The translations under genes and the position numbers were made by a program. The notes beneath the pieces were generated by a model that had not been told where the DNA came from, did not search any database, and saw only the letters and a list, made by a program, of their open reading frames with translations. From Plantimonas leprariae (GTDB taxonomy: Bacteria; Pseudomonadota; Alphaproteobacteria; Rhizobiales; Rhizobiaceae), in assembly GCF_008802405.1 (NCBI RefSeq), contig NZ_VZDO01000019.1, positions 1 to 64,000 of the forward strand: a DNA stretch of 64,000 bases. The letters are read 5' to 3'. Shown one piece after another: positions 47,797 through 59,121 of the stretch (the stretch's first letter is position 1; every line of letters starts with the position of its first letter).

Positions 47797-48411
47797 TCAG
47801 CAGAAGCCGGACTGCTTCAGAAGCTTGTAGGCCTGGATCACCTCGCGCAGCCGGTCCTCATGGCCGCGGTCGCCGCCGTTGGAGTCCGGATGGTACTGCT
47901 TCACCAGCGCCTTGTAGCGGGCGCGGATTTCGGTTGCCGGCGCTTCGGGGGCAAGATTCATCGTCTCGAAGGCCTTGGCTTCCAGCGAGCGCACCGGCTT
48001 CGGCCGCCGGCGCTCGGCCGCGGCACTCTCCTCGAAGAGGTTGAACGGATCGCGCGTCCGGCCGCTCCAGCGCCGGCCGGCGGCGCGCGGCGGCGGCTGG
48101 CCGGCGGGGGACGCGCCCTTGTCGGCGCCCATCGTCCAGGTCGGGCGATGGCCGGTCATCGCGTCCTTCAGGTAGGACTGGATGTCCTTGTCGTTCAGGC
48201 CTGAGAAGTAGTTGTAGCTCTTGTTGTACTGGCGGACGTGGTCGACGCAGAAGTGCAGGTACTGCCCCTCGTGGTCGCGCCCGCGCGGCGCCTTGTAGAT
48301 GCCCGGCTCCTCGCAGCCCTGCCATTCGCACACGGGCGCCTTCGCCTTCTCGGCCACCTTGGCGTCCGGCCGGATGCGGATTCCGTCGAAGAGTTTGGAG
48401 TCGAGCTTCAT
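47797..48411 (-). CDS. J-domain protein
   Basis: A 204-residue co-chaperone-like protein. The J domain lies at the C-terminus, FETMNLAPEAPATEIRARYK, ALVKQYHPDSNGGDRG with the HPD motif that stimulates DnaK. The N-terminal part carries a C-x4-C pair in APVCEWQGCEEPGIY plus FCVDH, a likely zinc site. The last 4 residues are KQSGFC. It is a conserved alphaproteobacterial protein commonly adjacent to bolA and cobS, as here. The client is unknown. It diverges from bolA with 115 bases between starts. Confidence 0.9.
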   Translation of the reverse strand: MKLDSKLFDGIRIRPDAKVAEKAKAPVCEWQGCEEPGIYKAPRGRDHEGQYLHFCVDHVRQYNKSYNYFSGLNDKDIQSYLKDAMTGHRPTWTMGADKGASPAGQPPPRAAGRRWSGRTRDPFNLFEESAAAERRRPKPVRSLEAKAFETMNLAPEAPATEIRARYKALVKQYHPDSNGGDRGHEDRLREVIQAYKLLKQSGFC

Positions 48412-48526
48412 CGCGCTTTCGATTATGGGGCCGGGCGGGAAGGCGAACAAGAATTGACAGACGGGCAAAAACCCGCCTTGCCTCCGCCGAAGCTGCGGCC
48501 GGACGGCGCAGGGGGAGAACGAGCGG

Positions 48527-48835
48527 ATGGCGACCTATTCCCGCGAGACGATCGAGGCGAAGCTTGGCGAGGCGTTCCGGCCGGAACGGTTGGAGGTGAT
48601 CGATGAAAGCCATCTCCATGCCGGCCACCACCATGTGGCGAGCGGCCACCACGCCGATTTCGACGGCTCGCCCGGCACGCACTTCCGGGTGCGGATCGTG
48701 GCGGAAGCGATGCGCGGCCGCTCCCGCATCGCGCGGCACCGCCTGGTGAACGAGACGTTGAAGGCGGAACTCGAGGCCGGCGTCCACGCGCTGGCAATCG
48801 AGGCCGCCGGGCCGGGCGAGCCGACGCGCTGGTGA
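48527..48835 (+). CDS. bolA: BolA family protein
   Basis: A 102-residue BolA-type protein. The signature is VIDESHLHAGHHHVASG, with several histidines, followed by THFRVRIVAEAMRGRSRIAR and RLVNETLKAELEAGVHALAI. BolA proteins pair with monothiol glutaredoxins to handle [2Fe-2S] clusters, and E. coli BolA also affects cell shape. No glutaredoxin gene is seen here. The stop is 13 bases from that of aroB, transcribed the other way. Confidence 0.93.
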   Translation: MATYSRETIEAKLGEAFRPERLEVIDESHLHAGHHHVASGHHADFDGSPGTHFRVRIVAEAMRGRSRIARHRLVNETLKAELEAGVHALAIEAAGPGEPTRW

Positions 48836-48848
48836 AGAGCTTCGCCGG

Positions 48849-49973
48849 CTAACCTTCGGCCAGCTCGTCGGCGAGGAAACGCTCGACCGCCTGCCGCTCG
48901 ACGTCGCGCGCGACGAAGCTTTGCCCGATGCCGTGCGTCAGGATGAAGGTGAGGCGGCCGCGGCTGACCTTCTTGTCCTGCCCGATCGCCGCCATCAGAT
49001 CCGGCACGGTTGGCTGCGGTCCTGGAATCTCCGAGATGCGGGTCGGCAGCCCGGCGGCTTTCAGATGCGCCTCGGCGCGGCCGGCGTCCTGCCCGCTGCA
49101 GAGACCTTCGCGAACCGAGAAGCGGTGCGCCAGCGCCATGCCGATCGAGACGCCCTCGCCGTGGACGAGCCGGGCCGGGTCGTAGCGGACGGCCTTTTCC
49201 AGCGCGTGGCCGAAGGTATGGCCGAGGTTGAGGAGCGCCCGTGCGCCGGCCTCCTCGCGCTCGTCGGCCGCCACCACCGCCGCCTTGGCGCGGCAGCTTT
49301 CCGCGATGGCGCGGATGCGCGCCGGGCCGCCGGCAAACACGTGCGTGCGGTTCGCCTCCAGCCATTCGAAGAAGTCCGGCCGGTCGATCAGCCCGTATTT
49401 CGCGACCTCGGCATAGCCGGCCCGGAACTCGCGGTCGACAAGCGTGTCGAGCACGCCCGTGTCGGCGAGGACGAGCGCGGGCTGGTGGAACACGCCGACG
49501 AGGTTCTTGCCCTGCGGCGAATTGATGCCGGTCTTGCCGCCGACGGACGAGTCGACCTGCGCGAGGAGCGTCGTCGGCACCTGCACGAAGCGCATGCCGC
49601 GCCGGACGATCCCCGCCGCGAAGCCGGCGAGGTCGCCGACGACGCCGCCGCCGAGCGCGATCACCGCATCGCCGCGCTCCAGCCGCGCCTCGATCACCGC
49701 TTCCGCGACCGTCTGGAGGTGGGAGTAGGATTTCGTCGTCTCGCCGGGCGGCAGCACCACCGTCGCGTGGTCGATCCCGGCGGCCCGGAGCGAGGCCTGC
49801 AGCTTCGGCAGATGCAGCCCCGCCACCGTCTCGTCGGTGACGACGGCAGCGCGGATGCCGGGCAGGCGGGCGGCGATCTCGGCGCCGGCGCGGTCGAGCA
49901 GCCCTTCGCCGATCAGGATGTCGTAGGAGCGGTCTCCCAGCTCGACCCGGACGGTTTCCACGTTCGAACTCAC
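48849..49973 (-). CDS. aroB: 3-dehydroquinate synthase
   Basis: A 374-residue NAD- and metal-dependent enzyme, second step of the shikimate pathway. GGGVVGDLAGFAAGIVRRGM, VQVPTTLLAQVDSSVGGKTG and LLNLGHTFGHALE carry NAD, substrate and metal contacts. The start is GTG at 49973, which overlaps the aroK stop (GTGA), so translation is coupled. The C-terminus RQAVERFLADELAEG is typical. Promoter presumably lies upstream of aroK. Confidence 0.95.
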   Translation of the reverse strand: MSSNVETVRVELGDRSYDILIGEGLLDRAGAEIAARLPGIRAAVVTDETVAGLHLPKLQASLRAAGIDHATVVLPPGETTKSYSHLQTVAEAVIEARLERGDAVIALGGGVVGDLAGFAAGIVRRGMRFVQVPTTLLAQVDSSVGGKTGINSPQGKNLVGVFHQPALVLADTGVLDTLVDREFRAGYAEVAKYGLIDRPDFFEWLEANRTHVFAGGPARIRAIAESCRAKAAVVAADEREEAGARALLNLGHTFGHALEKAVRYDPARLVHGEGVSIGMALAHRFSVREGLCSGQDAGRAEAHLKAAGLPTRISEIPGPQPTVPDLMAAIGQDKKVSRGRLTFILTHGIGQSFVARDVERQAVERFLADELAEG

Positions 49974-50563
49974 GCGCTCACCGCCACGGAGACGGGATCG
50001 AGATGCCGGTCGAGGGCTTCGACGATCTCCTCCGCCACGGTTTCCCGCTTCACCTGCCGCGAATGGACGGTGATGTCGGCGAGACCGTAGACCGGATAGC
50101 GCGTCTCCATCAGGCGCCGCATCGTCTCGCGCGGGTCGCCGGTCTTCAGGAGCGGCCGGTTGTTGCGCCGCATGACGCGCTCCATCAGCGTGTCGAGATC
50201 GGCATTCAGCCAGACAGTGACGGCGCGGGTCGCGAGAACGCTCCGCGTTTCCTCCGACATGAAGGCGCCGCCGCCGGTCGCCAGCACTTGCGGCCCTTCC
50301 GCGGCGAGGCGGGCGACGATGCGGCGCTCCAAGGCGCGGAATTCGTCCTCGCCATAAGCCGCGAAGAGTTCCGGGATCGTCATGCGCGACACCGCCTCGA
50401 TCTCGGTGTCCGTGTCCTGGAACGGCACGTCGAGGCGCTGCGCCAGCCGCCGCCCGACGGTGGACTTGCCGGCGCCCATCAGCCCGATCAGCACGACCGA
50501 GCGACGCCCAAGCCGCGACGCGATGTGCCCACCAGCCGTTTCGATCGATCCGTTCCTGTCCAC
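49970..50563 (-). CDS. aroK: Shikimate kinase
   Basis: A 197-residue P-loop kinase that phosphorylates shikimate. The P-loop is VVLIGLMGAGKSTVG, DTDTEIE holds the substrate aspartate, and LATGGGAFM and RNNRPLLKTGDP follow. No ATG fits; a GTG at 50563 with GAGGAGAG eight bases upstream is the best start. A longer frame upstream reaches 50818 but is not conserved-looking. aroK-aroB order is usual, with a GTGA overlap. It is divergent from the small 50754 ORF. Confidence 0.93.
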   Translation of the reverse strand: MDRNGSIETAGGHIASRLGRRSVVLIGLMGAGKSTVGRRLAQRLDVPFQDTDTEIEAVSRMTIPELFAAYGEDEFRALERRIVARLAAEGPQVLATGGGAFMSEETRSVLATRAVTVWLNADLDTLMERVMRRNNRPLLKTGDPRETMRRLMETRYPVYGLADITVHSRQVKRETVAEEIVEALDRHLDPVSVAVSA

Positions 50564-50753
50564 GCGGCCAACTCTCCTCGCCCTCACCGGGAACAGCAAA
50601 TGCGGGGGTGCGTCAAGCTCTGGTGCCGCGGCGACACAGCCGGCACGCCACGGTGAGGCGGGCCCCGATCCTCGGCTTGCGCGGAAGCGCATGTTCGGAC
50701 ATGAAAATTCGACCAGCTTCAGCAGCGCCAGCGGGGAAGGCGGCCGGCATCCC

Positions 50754-50936
50754 ATGCCCACTCTCGTCCGACTCCTGACGGTGCTCGCCTTCGCCGCCGC
50801 CGCCGTTTTCGCGGGCATGGCGGCGCTCGTCTACCTCGTCGAGCCGACGCCGCGCCGCATCGTGGTGGACGTGCCGCTCAACCTTCCCGTGCCCGGCACC
50901 GGCGTCGCCGCCGGCGGCGGCAGCCTGCAGCCTTGA
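50754..50936 (+). CDS. Small single-span membrane protein upstream of xerD
   Basis: A 60-residue protein with one hydrophobic helix ([20 protein letters not shown], ~5-27) and a short Pro-rich periplasmic-side tail ending [16 protein letters not shown] do not recognise a family. The ATG at 50754 is preceded by GGGGAAGG at a long spacing. Its stop overlaps the xerD start (TTGA), so the two are translationally coupled, which supports a real gene. A role linked to XerD is not evident. Confidence 0.6.
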   Translation: MPTLVRLLTVLAFAAAAVFAGMAALVYLVEPTPRRIVVDVPLNLPVPGTGVAAGGGSLQP

Positions 50937-51889
50937 ACGCGGCCTTCCGCGACGCGAGCGGCATCGAGACCTTCCTCGAGATGATGGCGGCGGAGCGCGG
51001 CGCGGCGGAGAACACGCTGCAAGCCTATCGGCGCGATCTCGACGACGCTTCGGCCTTCCTCGGGGGCAAGCGCGGCGGCAGGCTCGTATCCGCCTCGGCG
51101 GATGATGTCCGGGCCTATGTCTCGCATCTGGCCGCCCAGGGTTTCGCCGCCTCCAGCCAGGCGCGGCGGCTGTCCTCGCTCCGGCAGTTCTTCAAGTTCC
51201 TCTACGCGGAGGGCATGCGCGGCGACGACCCGATGGGGCCGATCGAATCGGCGCGGAAGGGCCGGCCGCTGCCGAAGATCATGAGCGAGGCGGAGGTCGA
51301 CCGCCTGATCGAGGCGGCCGAGGCGGAAGCCGGGCGGGACGATCTCTCCCCGGCCGCGCTGATGCGGGCGAAGCGCATGCATGCGCTGGTCGAGCTCCTT
51401 TACGCGACGGGCCTGCGCGTCTCGGAACTCGTCTCGCTGCCGCTCTCGGTGCTGCGCGCGAAGTCCCGCGTCATCGTCGTCACCGGCAAGGGCAACAAGG
51501 AGCGCATGGTGCCGATCGGCGAGCGGGCGCGCGATGCGCTCGTCGCCTTCGCGGAGGCCGCCCGCGCCGCCGCCGGAGGGCCGAGCGACGATCCCTGGCT
51601 GTTTCCGGCTTTGTCGGAAAGCGGACACATGACGCGTCAGGCCTTCGCGCGGGACCTGAAGGACCTGAGCCTCCGCGCCGGCCTGCCACCGTCGCGCATC
51701 TCGCCGCACGTGCTGCGCCACGCCTTCGCCAGCCACCTTCTGCAGAACGGCGCGGACCTTCGCGCCGTGCAGGAACTGCTCGGCCACGCCGACATCTCGA
51801 CGACGCAGATCTACACGCATGTCCTGGAGGAGCGGCTGATCCGCCTCGTCACGGACCATCACCCCCTGTCCGAAGTCAGCCGCGACTGA
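50933..51889 (+). CDS. xerD: Site-specific tyrosine recombinase XerD
   Basis: A 318-residue tyrosine recombinase that resolves chromosome dimers at dif together with XerC. The N-terminal SAM-like DNA-binding domain ([20 protein letters not shown]) and the catalytic domain are present. The catalytic residues R162, K186, H259, R262, H285 and the nucleophile Y294 (TTQIYTHV) are all seen. The TTG start at 50933 overlaps the small upstream gene's stop. Location beside aroK and accA is typical for the alphaproteobacterial xerD. The sequence is intact and not mobile-element-associated. Confidence 0.93.
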   Translation: MNAAFRDASGIETFLEMMAAERGAAENTLQAYRRDLDDASAFLGGKRGGRLVSASADDVRAYVSHLAAQGFAASSQARRLSSLRQFFKFLYAEGMRGDDPMGPIESARKGRPLPKIMSEAEVDRLIEAAEAEAGRDDLSPAALMRAKRMHALVELLYATGLRVSELVSLPLSVLRAKSRVIVVTGKGNKERMVPIGERARDALVAFAEAARAAAGGPSDDPWLFPALSESGHMTRQAFARDLKDLSLRAGLPPSRISPHVLRHAFASHLLQNGADLRAVQELLGHADISTTQIYTHVLEERLIRLVTDHHPLSEVSRD

Positions 51890-51963
51890 TCGGCGGGCCG
51901 GGAGGGAACCTCGCGGCCCATCGCTTCCTTGACAGCATCGCCCGCCTGTCTCAAGCGAAGCCG

Positions 51964-52917
51964 ATGCACAACTACCTCGACTTCGAAAAGCCGGTCGCCG
52001 ACCTCGAAAGCCAGATCATCGCCCTGAAGGGGATCGGGGCGGGCGGCGAGAGCGTCGACGTCAGCGAGGAGATCAACCGGCTGGAAACGCGCTCGCGCGA
52101 CGCGCTCGCCGATCTCTACCGCAAGCTGACGCCCTGGCAGAAGACGCAGGTCGCCCGCCATCCCGACCGCCCGCACTGCGTCGACTATCTGAACGCCCTC
52201 GTGTCCGACTTCACGCCGCTCGCCGGCGACCGCTACTTCGCCGAGGATCACGCGGTGATCGCCGGGTTCGGGCGCTTCGACGGCCAGTCGATCGCGGTAA
52301 TCGGGCAGGAGAAGGGCTCCGACACCCAGACGCGGCTGAAGCACAATTTCGGCATGGCGCGGCCGGAGGGGTACCGGAAGGCGGTGCGGATCATGAAGCT
52401 CGCCGAGCGCTTCGGCATTCCGCTCCTGACGCTGGTCGACACGGCCGGCGCCTATCCCGGCATCGGCGCGGAGGAGCGGGGGCAGGCGGAGGCCATCGCC
52501 CGCTCGACGCAGACCTGCCTCGACCTCAAAATCCCGCTGGTCTCGGTGGTGATCGGCGAAGGGGGGTCCGGCGGGGCGATCGCCATCGCCACCGCCAACA
52601 AGGTCCTGATGCTGGAGCACGCCGTCTACAGCGTCATCTCGCCGGAAGCCGGCGCGTCGATCCTCTGGCGCGACGCGACGCGGGCCCGCGACGTCGCGCA
52701 GGCGATGAAGATGACCGCGCAGGACCTGAAGGGCTTCGGCATCATCGACGAGATCATCCCGGAGCCGGTCGGCGGCGCCCATCGCGATTCGGAGAAGGTG
52801 ATCGCCGACACGGCGGACCGCGTGCGCGTCGCGCTCGGCGAGCTCGTGCCGCACGACGGCGAGACGCTGTGCCGCCAGCGCCGCGAAAAGTTCCTCGCCA
52901 TCGGCCGTACGCTGTAG
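51964..52917 (+). CDS. accA: Acetyl-CoA carboxylase carboxyltransferase subunit alpha
   Basis: A 317-residue subunit of the acetyl-CoA carboxylase that makes malonyl-CoA for fatty acid synthesis. It opens MHNYLDFEKPVADLESQI; PEGYRKAVRIMKLAERF, LVDTAGAYPGIGAEERGQAE and SVVIGEGGSGGAIAI are the oxyanion-hole and CoA-binding signatures. It works with AccD, not in the window. It follows xerD after 74 bases. A pair of hairpins follows the stop. Confidence 0.96.
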   Translation: MHNYLDFEKPVADLESQIIALKGIGAGGESVDVSEEINRLETRSRDALADLYRKLTPWQKTQVARHPDRPHCVDYLNALVSDFTPLAGDRYFAEDHAVIAGFGRFDGQSIAVIGQEKGSDTQTRLKHNFGMARPEGYRKAVRIMKLAERFGIPLLTLVDTAGAYPGIGAEERGQAEAIARSTQTCLDLKIPLVSVVIGEGGSGGAIAIATANKVLMLEHAVYSVISPEAGASILWRDATRARDVAQAMKMTAQDLKGFGIIDEIIPEPVGGAHRDSEKVIADTADRVRVALGELVPHDGETLCRQRREKFLAIGRTL

Positions 52918-52921
52918 ATTC

Positions 52922-52959
52922 GGCGCGATTCCGCGCCGGGCGTTGCGCTCCGGCAACGC
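52922..52959 (+). terminator. Tandem hairpins after accA
   Basis: GGCGCG-ATTC-CGCGCC (52922-52937) is followed by GCGTTGC-GCTCCG-GCAACGC (52940-52959). The second is followed by TTCGCTCTTCC, a weak T-rich tail. They fit a terminator, though the T-run is poor. Confidence 0.45.
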
Positions 52960-53059
52960 TTCGCTCTTCCACAGCCTGAGGCGCTTGCGCCACAATGCCG
53001 CCACGCGCGTCCGCGAGGGCGTGCGGCCGGGGAGGCGATCTCCGCGCGGGGCACCGCGG

Positions 53060-53075
53060 TTAACGCCTCCTTAAC
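53060..53075 (+). promoter_or_regulatory. Perfect CtrA-type box
   Basis: TTAACGCCTCCTTAAC matches TTAA-N7-TTAAC exactly, the consensus for the cell-cycle regulator CtrA in alphaproteobacteria. It lies 71-86 bases upstream of the L,D-transpeptidase ATG. Function is inferred from the match. Confidence 0.65.
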
Positions 53076-53089
53076 TTCCGCCGCGCGAA

Positions 53090-53105
53090 AAGAACGATCG
53101 TTCTT
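53090..53105. promoter_or_regulatory. 16-bp perfect palindrome, candidate operator
   Basis: AAGAACGATCGTTCTT is a perfect 8+8 palindrome 15 bases downstream of the CtrA-type box and 41 bases upstream of the L,D-transpeptidase start. Dimeric regulators of the TetR or MarR type use such sites. The regulator is unknown. Confidence 0.5.
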
Positions 53106-53145
53106 GGCCCGCGGCGAGCGGGGAAGGCTTGAGGGGTTGTCGAGG

Positions 53146-54159
53146 ATGCGGGTCGGACGATTTGCGAGAGCCGCTGCGCTAGTCGCGACGCTCGTCGCGA
53201 TGAGCGCCTGCCAGAAAGGCGGTGCCGACCTCGGCGCGCTCCTCGGCGCGAGCGCGCCCGTGCCGCCGAAGCTCGTGAAGGAGATTCAGGCGAAGAGCAT
53301 GGGCGTCAAGTCGCCCATCCTGGTCCGCCTCTACAAGGAGGAGTCGCAGCTCGAGGTCTGGAAACAGGCCAACGATGGCAAGTTCGCGCTCCTCAAGACC
53401 TACGCGATCTGCGCCTGGTCCGGAAAGCTCGGCCCCAAGCGCACGGCCGGCGACCGGCAGGCGCCGGAAGGCTTCTACAACATCACGCCGGGCCAGATGA
53501 ACCCGACGTCGAACTACCATCTCGCCTTCAACGTCGGCTATCCGAACCAGTTCGACCGCGCCAACGGCGGCACCGGCGAGCACCTGATGGTGCATGGCTC
53601 CTGCAACTCGTCCGGCTGCTACGCCATGGACGACTGGCAGATGGAGGAACTCTACGCGCTGGCCCGCGAGGCCTTCGCCGGCGGCCAGCGCTCGTTCCAG
53701 TTCCAGGCCTACCCGTTCCGCATGACGCCGAAGAACATGGCGCGCCACCGCCAGTCGGAGCACTACGCCTTCTGGAAGATGATGAAGGACGGCGCGGACC
53801 GCTTCGAGCTGACGAAGAAGCCGGTCGAGATCGGCGTCTGCGAGAAGCGTTACCTGTTCGACCCGAAGCCCGGCGAGGCGCTCTCGGCGGCGGGCGCCTG
53901 CCCGAAGCTGGAGGAGCCGGCACCGCTGATGGCGAAGCGCATCGCCGACGAGGCGGAGGAGGAGAAGCTGGTCGCGACGATGCAGCCGTCCGACTTCGCG
54001 GTGACCACCACCTTCGCCTACAAGCCCGGCATGCCGATCACCGCGGAGGCCTACGCCGCCGAGCAGCACCGCCGCGCCGGCTTCGACCGCCTCGGCAAGC
54101 CGGTCGTCGAGGAAGCGCCGAAGACCGCGTTCCAGGCGGTGACGGGCAGCAACAAATAA
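53146..54159 (+). CDS. YkuD-type murein L,D-transpeptidase, lipoprotein
   Basis: A 337-residue periplasmic protein. The N-terminus is a lipoprotein signal (RAAALVATLVAMSAC), so it should be membrane-anchored through Cys22. The YkuD catalytic motif is VHGSCNSSGCYAMDD with nucleophile C158, and H152-region histidine upstream. L,D-transpeptidases form 3-3 peptidoglycan cross-links or attach proteins; polar-growing Hyphomicrobiales rely on them. The family here is the YafK-like 'murein L,D-transpeptidase family protein' with a ~140-residue C-terminal extension that holds VCEKRYLFDPKPGEAL. The ATG is 53146; a TTG 42 bases upstream is unlikely. A CtrA box and palindrome precede it. Confidence 0.88.
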   Translation: MRVGRFARAAALVATLVAMSACQKGGADLGALLGASAPVPPKLVKEIQAKSMGVKSPILVRLYKEESQLEVWKQANDGKFALLKTYAICAWSGKLGPKRTAGDRQAPEGFYNITPGQMNPTSNYHLAFNVGYPNQFDRANGGTGEHLMVHGSCNSSGCYAMDDWQMEELYALAREAFAGGQRSFQFQAYPFRMTPKNMARHRQSEHYAFWKMMKDGADRFELTKKPVEIGVCEKRYLFDPKPGEALSAAGACPKLEEPAPLMAKRIADEAEEEKLVATMQPSDFAVTTTFAYKPGMPITAEAYAAEQHRRAGFDRLGKPVVEEAPKTAFQAVTGSNK

Positions 54160-54181
54160 TCGTCGCCGAGCAACTGGCGCT

Positions 54182-54997
54182 TCAGAGGCGAAGCGCGCGG
54201 ATGCGCTCCGCCACCTCGGCCGAGACCGGATTGTAGACGATCATCCCGAGGTCCGGCCGCCCGTCGACCGCGAAGGCGGAATATTCCAGCTCGATCTCGC
54301 CGAGCACCGGGTGCCGCAGGCGCTTGATGCCCTCGCCATGCGCGTGGACGTCGTTGTCCCGCCACAGCGCCGCGAATTCCGGGCTCATGGCGCAAAGCTC
54401 GTCGACGAGCTGCGCCACTTCGGATGCCGCGCCGGCCCGGGCCGCGTCGGCCCGGAACGCGCCGACCACGAATCTGGCGAGCGCGTCCCAGTCGTGTTGC
54501 CGCTCGCGCACGCCCGGGTTCCCGAACATCAGCTTCAGGATGTTGCGCCGCTCCGGCGGCAGCTTGCCGTAATCGGTCAGCACCACCGCCGCGGCGCGGT
54601 TCCAGGCGATGATGTCCCAGGTGGCGGTCTTGACGAGGGCGGGGCTCGCGTCCAGCGCGTCGAGCAGGCGCTGCAGCCGCGGCGTCACGCCCTCGACGCG
54701 CTTGTAGCGGACCTCGGGCAGCCGTCCGAGGCCGATGAGGAACAGGTGCTCGCGCTCCGGCTCGGTCAGCATCAGGCCGGCCGCGATCCGCTCCAGCACA
54801 TCGGCGGACGGGCCGCCGCCGCGTCCCTGCTCCAGCCAGGTGTACCAGGTGGTCGAGATGTTGGAGCGCTGCGCCACTTCCTCGCGGCGGAGGCCGGGCG
54901 TGCGCCGCCGCCCGGCGAAGCCGAGGGCGGCCGGATCGAGCCGGGTCCGGCGGTCCTTGAGATAAGCTCCGAGCAGCGAGCCGTCGCGGGCGGACAT
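54182..54997 (-). CDS. XRE-type regulator with a MmyB-like ligand domain
   Basis: A 271-residue transcription factor. The N-terminal HTH is LRREEVAQRSNISTTWYTWL, after GAYLKDRRTRLDPAALGFAG. This layout matches the MmyB (helix-turn-helix_31) family. The C-terminal ~180 residues match the MmyB ligand domain (a fatty-acid-binding PAS-like fold in MmyB), with TATWDIIAWNRAAAVVL and LMFGNPGVRERQHDWDALAR. Its ligand is not known. It is divergent from the SDR gene with 96 bases between starts, and likely controls that gene. Confidence 0.9.
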   Translation of the reverse strand: MSARDGSLLGAYLKDRRTRLDPAALGFAGRRRTPGLRREEVAQRSNISTTWYTWLEQGRGGGPSADVLERIAAGLMLTEPEREHLFLIGLGRLPEVRYKRVEGVTPRLQRLLDALDASPALVKTATWDIIAWNRAAAVVLTDYGKLPPERRNILKLMFGNPGVRERQHDWDALARFVVGAFRADAARAGAASEVAQLVDELCAMSPEFAALWRDNDVHAHGEGIKRLRHPVLGEIELEYSAFAVDGRPDLGMIVYNPVSAEVAERIRALRL

Positions 54998-55093
54998 GGC
55001 GAACCTGTTGCCGATTATACTACGATAAGCTCACGACTTTAACCGGTTGCCTCCCCGCCCGATAGTCGCGCCTGCAACTATCGGAGCATTCCC

Positions 55094-55990
55094 ATGCGCA
55101 TCTTCCTCACCGGCGCGACCGGCTTCATCGGCTCCCGCGTCGTTCCCGAACTCATCGCCGCCGGCCATCAAGTGCTCGGGCTGACGCGGTCGGACCGGGG
55201 CGCGGAGGCGCTCCGCGCCGCGGGTGCCGAGCCGTTCCGCGGCACGCTCGAGGAGCCGGACGGGCTTCGCCGCGGCGCGGCCGAAGCGGACGCGGTGATC
55301 CACACCGCCTTCGACCACGATTTCGCGAACTTCGTCGCCAATTGCGCCAAGGACGGGCGTGTCATCCGGGCGCTCGGCGAGGCGCTGAAGGGGTCCGACC
55401 GGCCGCTCCTCATCACCTCCGGCGTCGGCCTCGGCGGCAGCGGCCACGGCCGGCTCGCGAGCGAGGACATCTTCGACACGGACCACCCGAACCCGCGCAT
55501 CGCATCGGAACTCGCCGGTAATGAACTCCTGGAAGCCGGCGTCAACGTCTCGGTGATGCGGCTGTCGCAGATCCACGACCCGGTGAAGCAGGGTCTCGTC
55601 ACGCCCTATGTCGCGCTCTGCCGCGAGAAGGGCGCCGCGCCTTTCGTCGGCGAGGGCGCGAACCGCTGGTCCGCCGCGCATGTCGGCGATGCGGCGAAGC
55701 TCTACCGGCTGGCGATCGAGGCCGGCCGGCCGGGTGCCCGCTACAACGCCGTCGCGGAGGAGGGCGTGCCGATACGCACCATCGCCGAAACCGTCGCGCG
55801 CGGTCTCGGCGTAGAGGCGGTCTCCGTCTTGCCGGACGAGACGGCAGATTATTTCGGCTGGATGGCGGGGTTCGCCGGCATGGACATGGCGGCGTCCAGC
55901 GCGCTGACGCGCGAGCGGCTCGGCTGGCAACCGACCGGCCCCGGCCTCGTCGCCGATCTCGAAGCCATGGACTATTCGGCCGGCAACTGA
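55094..55990 (+). CDS. NAD(P)-dependent epimerase/SDR family protein
   Basis: A 298-residue extended SDR. The dinucleotide-binding motif is RIFLTGATGFIGSRVVPELI (GATGFIG at 7-13). The family opening is followed by DAVIHTAFDHDFANFVANCA in place of the usual YxxxK active site; a YRLAIEAGRPGARYN segment is seen later. I do not see a clear catalytic Tyr-x3-Lys, so the reaction is uncertain. It diverges from the MmyB-type regulator. Such regulator-SDR pairs often respond to small lipophilic or aromatic compounds. Confidence 0.88.
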   Translation: MRIFLTGATGFIGSRVVPELIAAGHQVLGLTRSDRGAEALRAAGAEPFRGTLEEPDGLRRGAAEADAVIHTAFDHDFANFVANCAKDGRVIRALGEALKGSDRPLLITSGVGLGGSGHGRLASEDIFDTDHPNPRIASELAGNELLEAGVNVSVMRLSQIHDPVKQGLVTPYVALCREKGAAPFVGEGANRWSAAHVGDAAKLYRLAIEAGRPGARYNAVAEEGVPIRTIAETVARGLGVEAVSVLPDETADYFGWMAGFAGMDMAASSALTRERLGWQPTGPGLVADLEAMDYSAGN

Positions 55991-56007
55991 CGGCAACCGG
56001 TGACGGG

Positions 56008-56032
56008 GGGCGGCGGTCCGAAGCCGCCGCCC
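56008..56032. terminator. Inverted repeat between converging SDR and secA genes
   Basis: A perfect 9-bp stem GGGCGGCGG/CCGCCGCCC with a 7-base loop (TCCGAAG) lies between the stop of the SDR gene and the secA stop. It lacks a T-run; bidirectional termination is inferred. Confidence 0.5.
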
Positions 56033-56038
56033 GTCGCA

Positions 56039-58771
<2,733 letters not shown>

Positions 58772-59121
58772 CAATTCGCTCCAAAGAAGGCTTGGCCGCG
58801 CCGCCGGGGCGGGCCGTTCGCCGAGCGCTGCTTCCATGTCCCGCGCCGTTCCGCGTGCGTGTGAGGGCGAGACGGCGGCAGAGGCAACGGGATCCCATCG
58901 GATCACCCGCCGCCTCCGCATCCCCCGGTCTGGCGGGAGGTGCTGGGAGCGGCCGGCGGCTGGACTTCAACGGCGCGGGAGAGATAAGAGGGGCCCAAAC
59001 CGATGTCAATCTTCGCCGCCGGCCGTGAAACCGCTGTCGGCCCCGGCTCTTCCGGCCCCCGCTCGCGCGAAGCTTCCGCCAGCGTCAGTCGTCCCGGAAC
59101 CCGTCGCCAAGGAAGGCTTTC
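58772..59121. other. 350-base divergent intergenic region, secA / parvulin
   Basis: No protein is convincing in this stretch; in-frame extensions of secA and shadow ORFs cover it. AAGGAAGG at 59111-59118 is the ribosome site for the parvulin gene. Promoters for both genes must lie here, but I see no clear hexamers. Confidence 0.4.
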
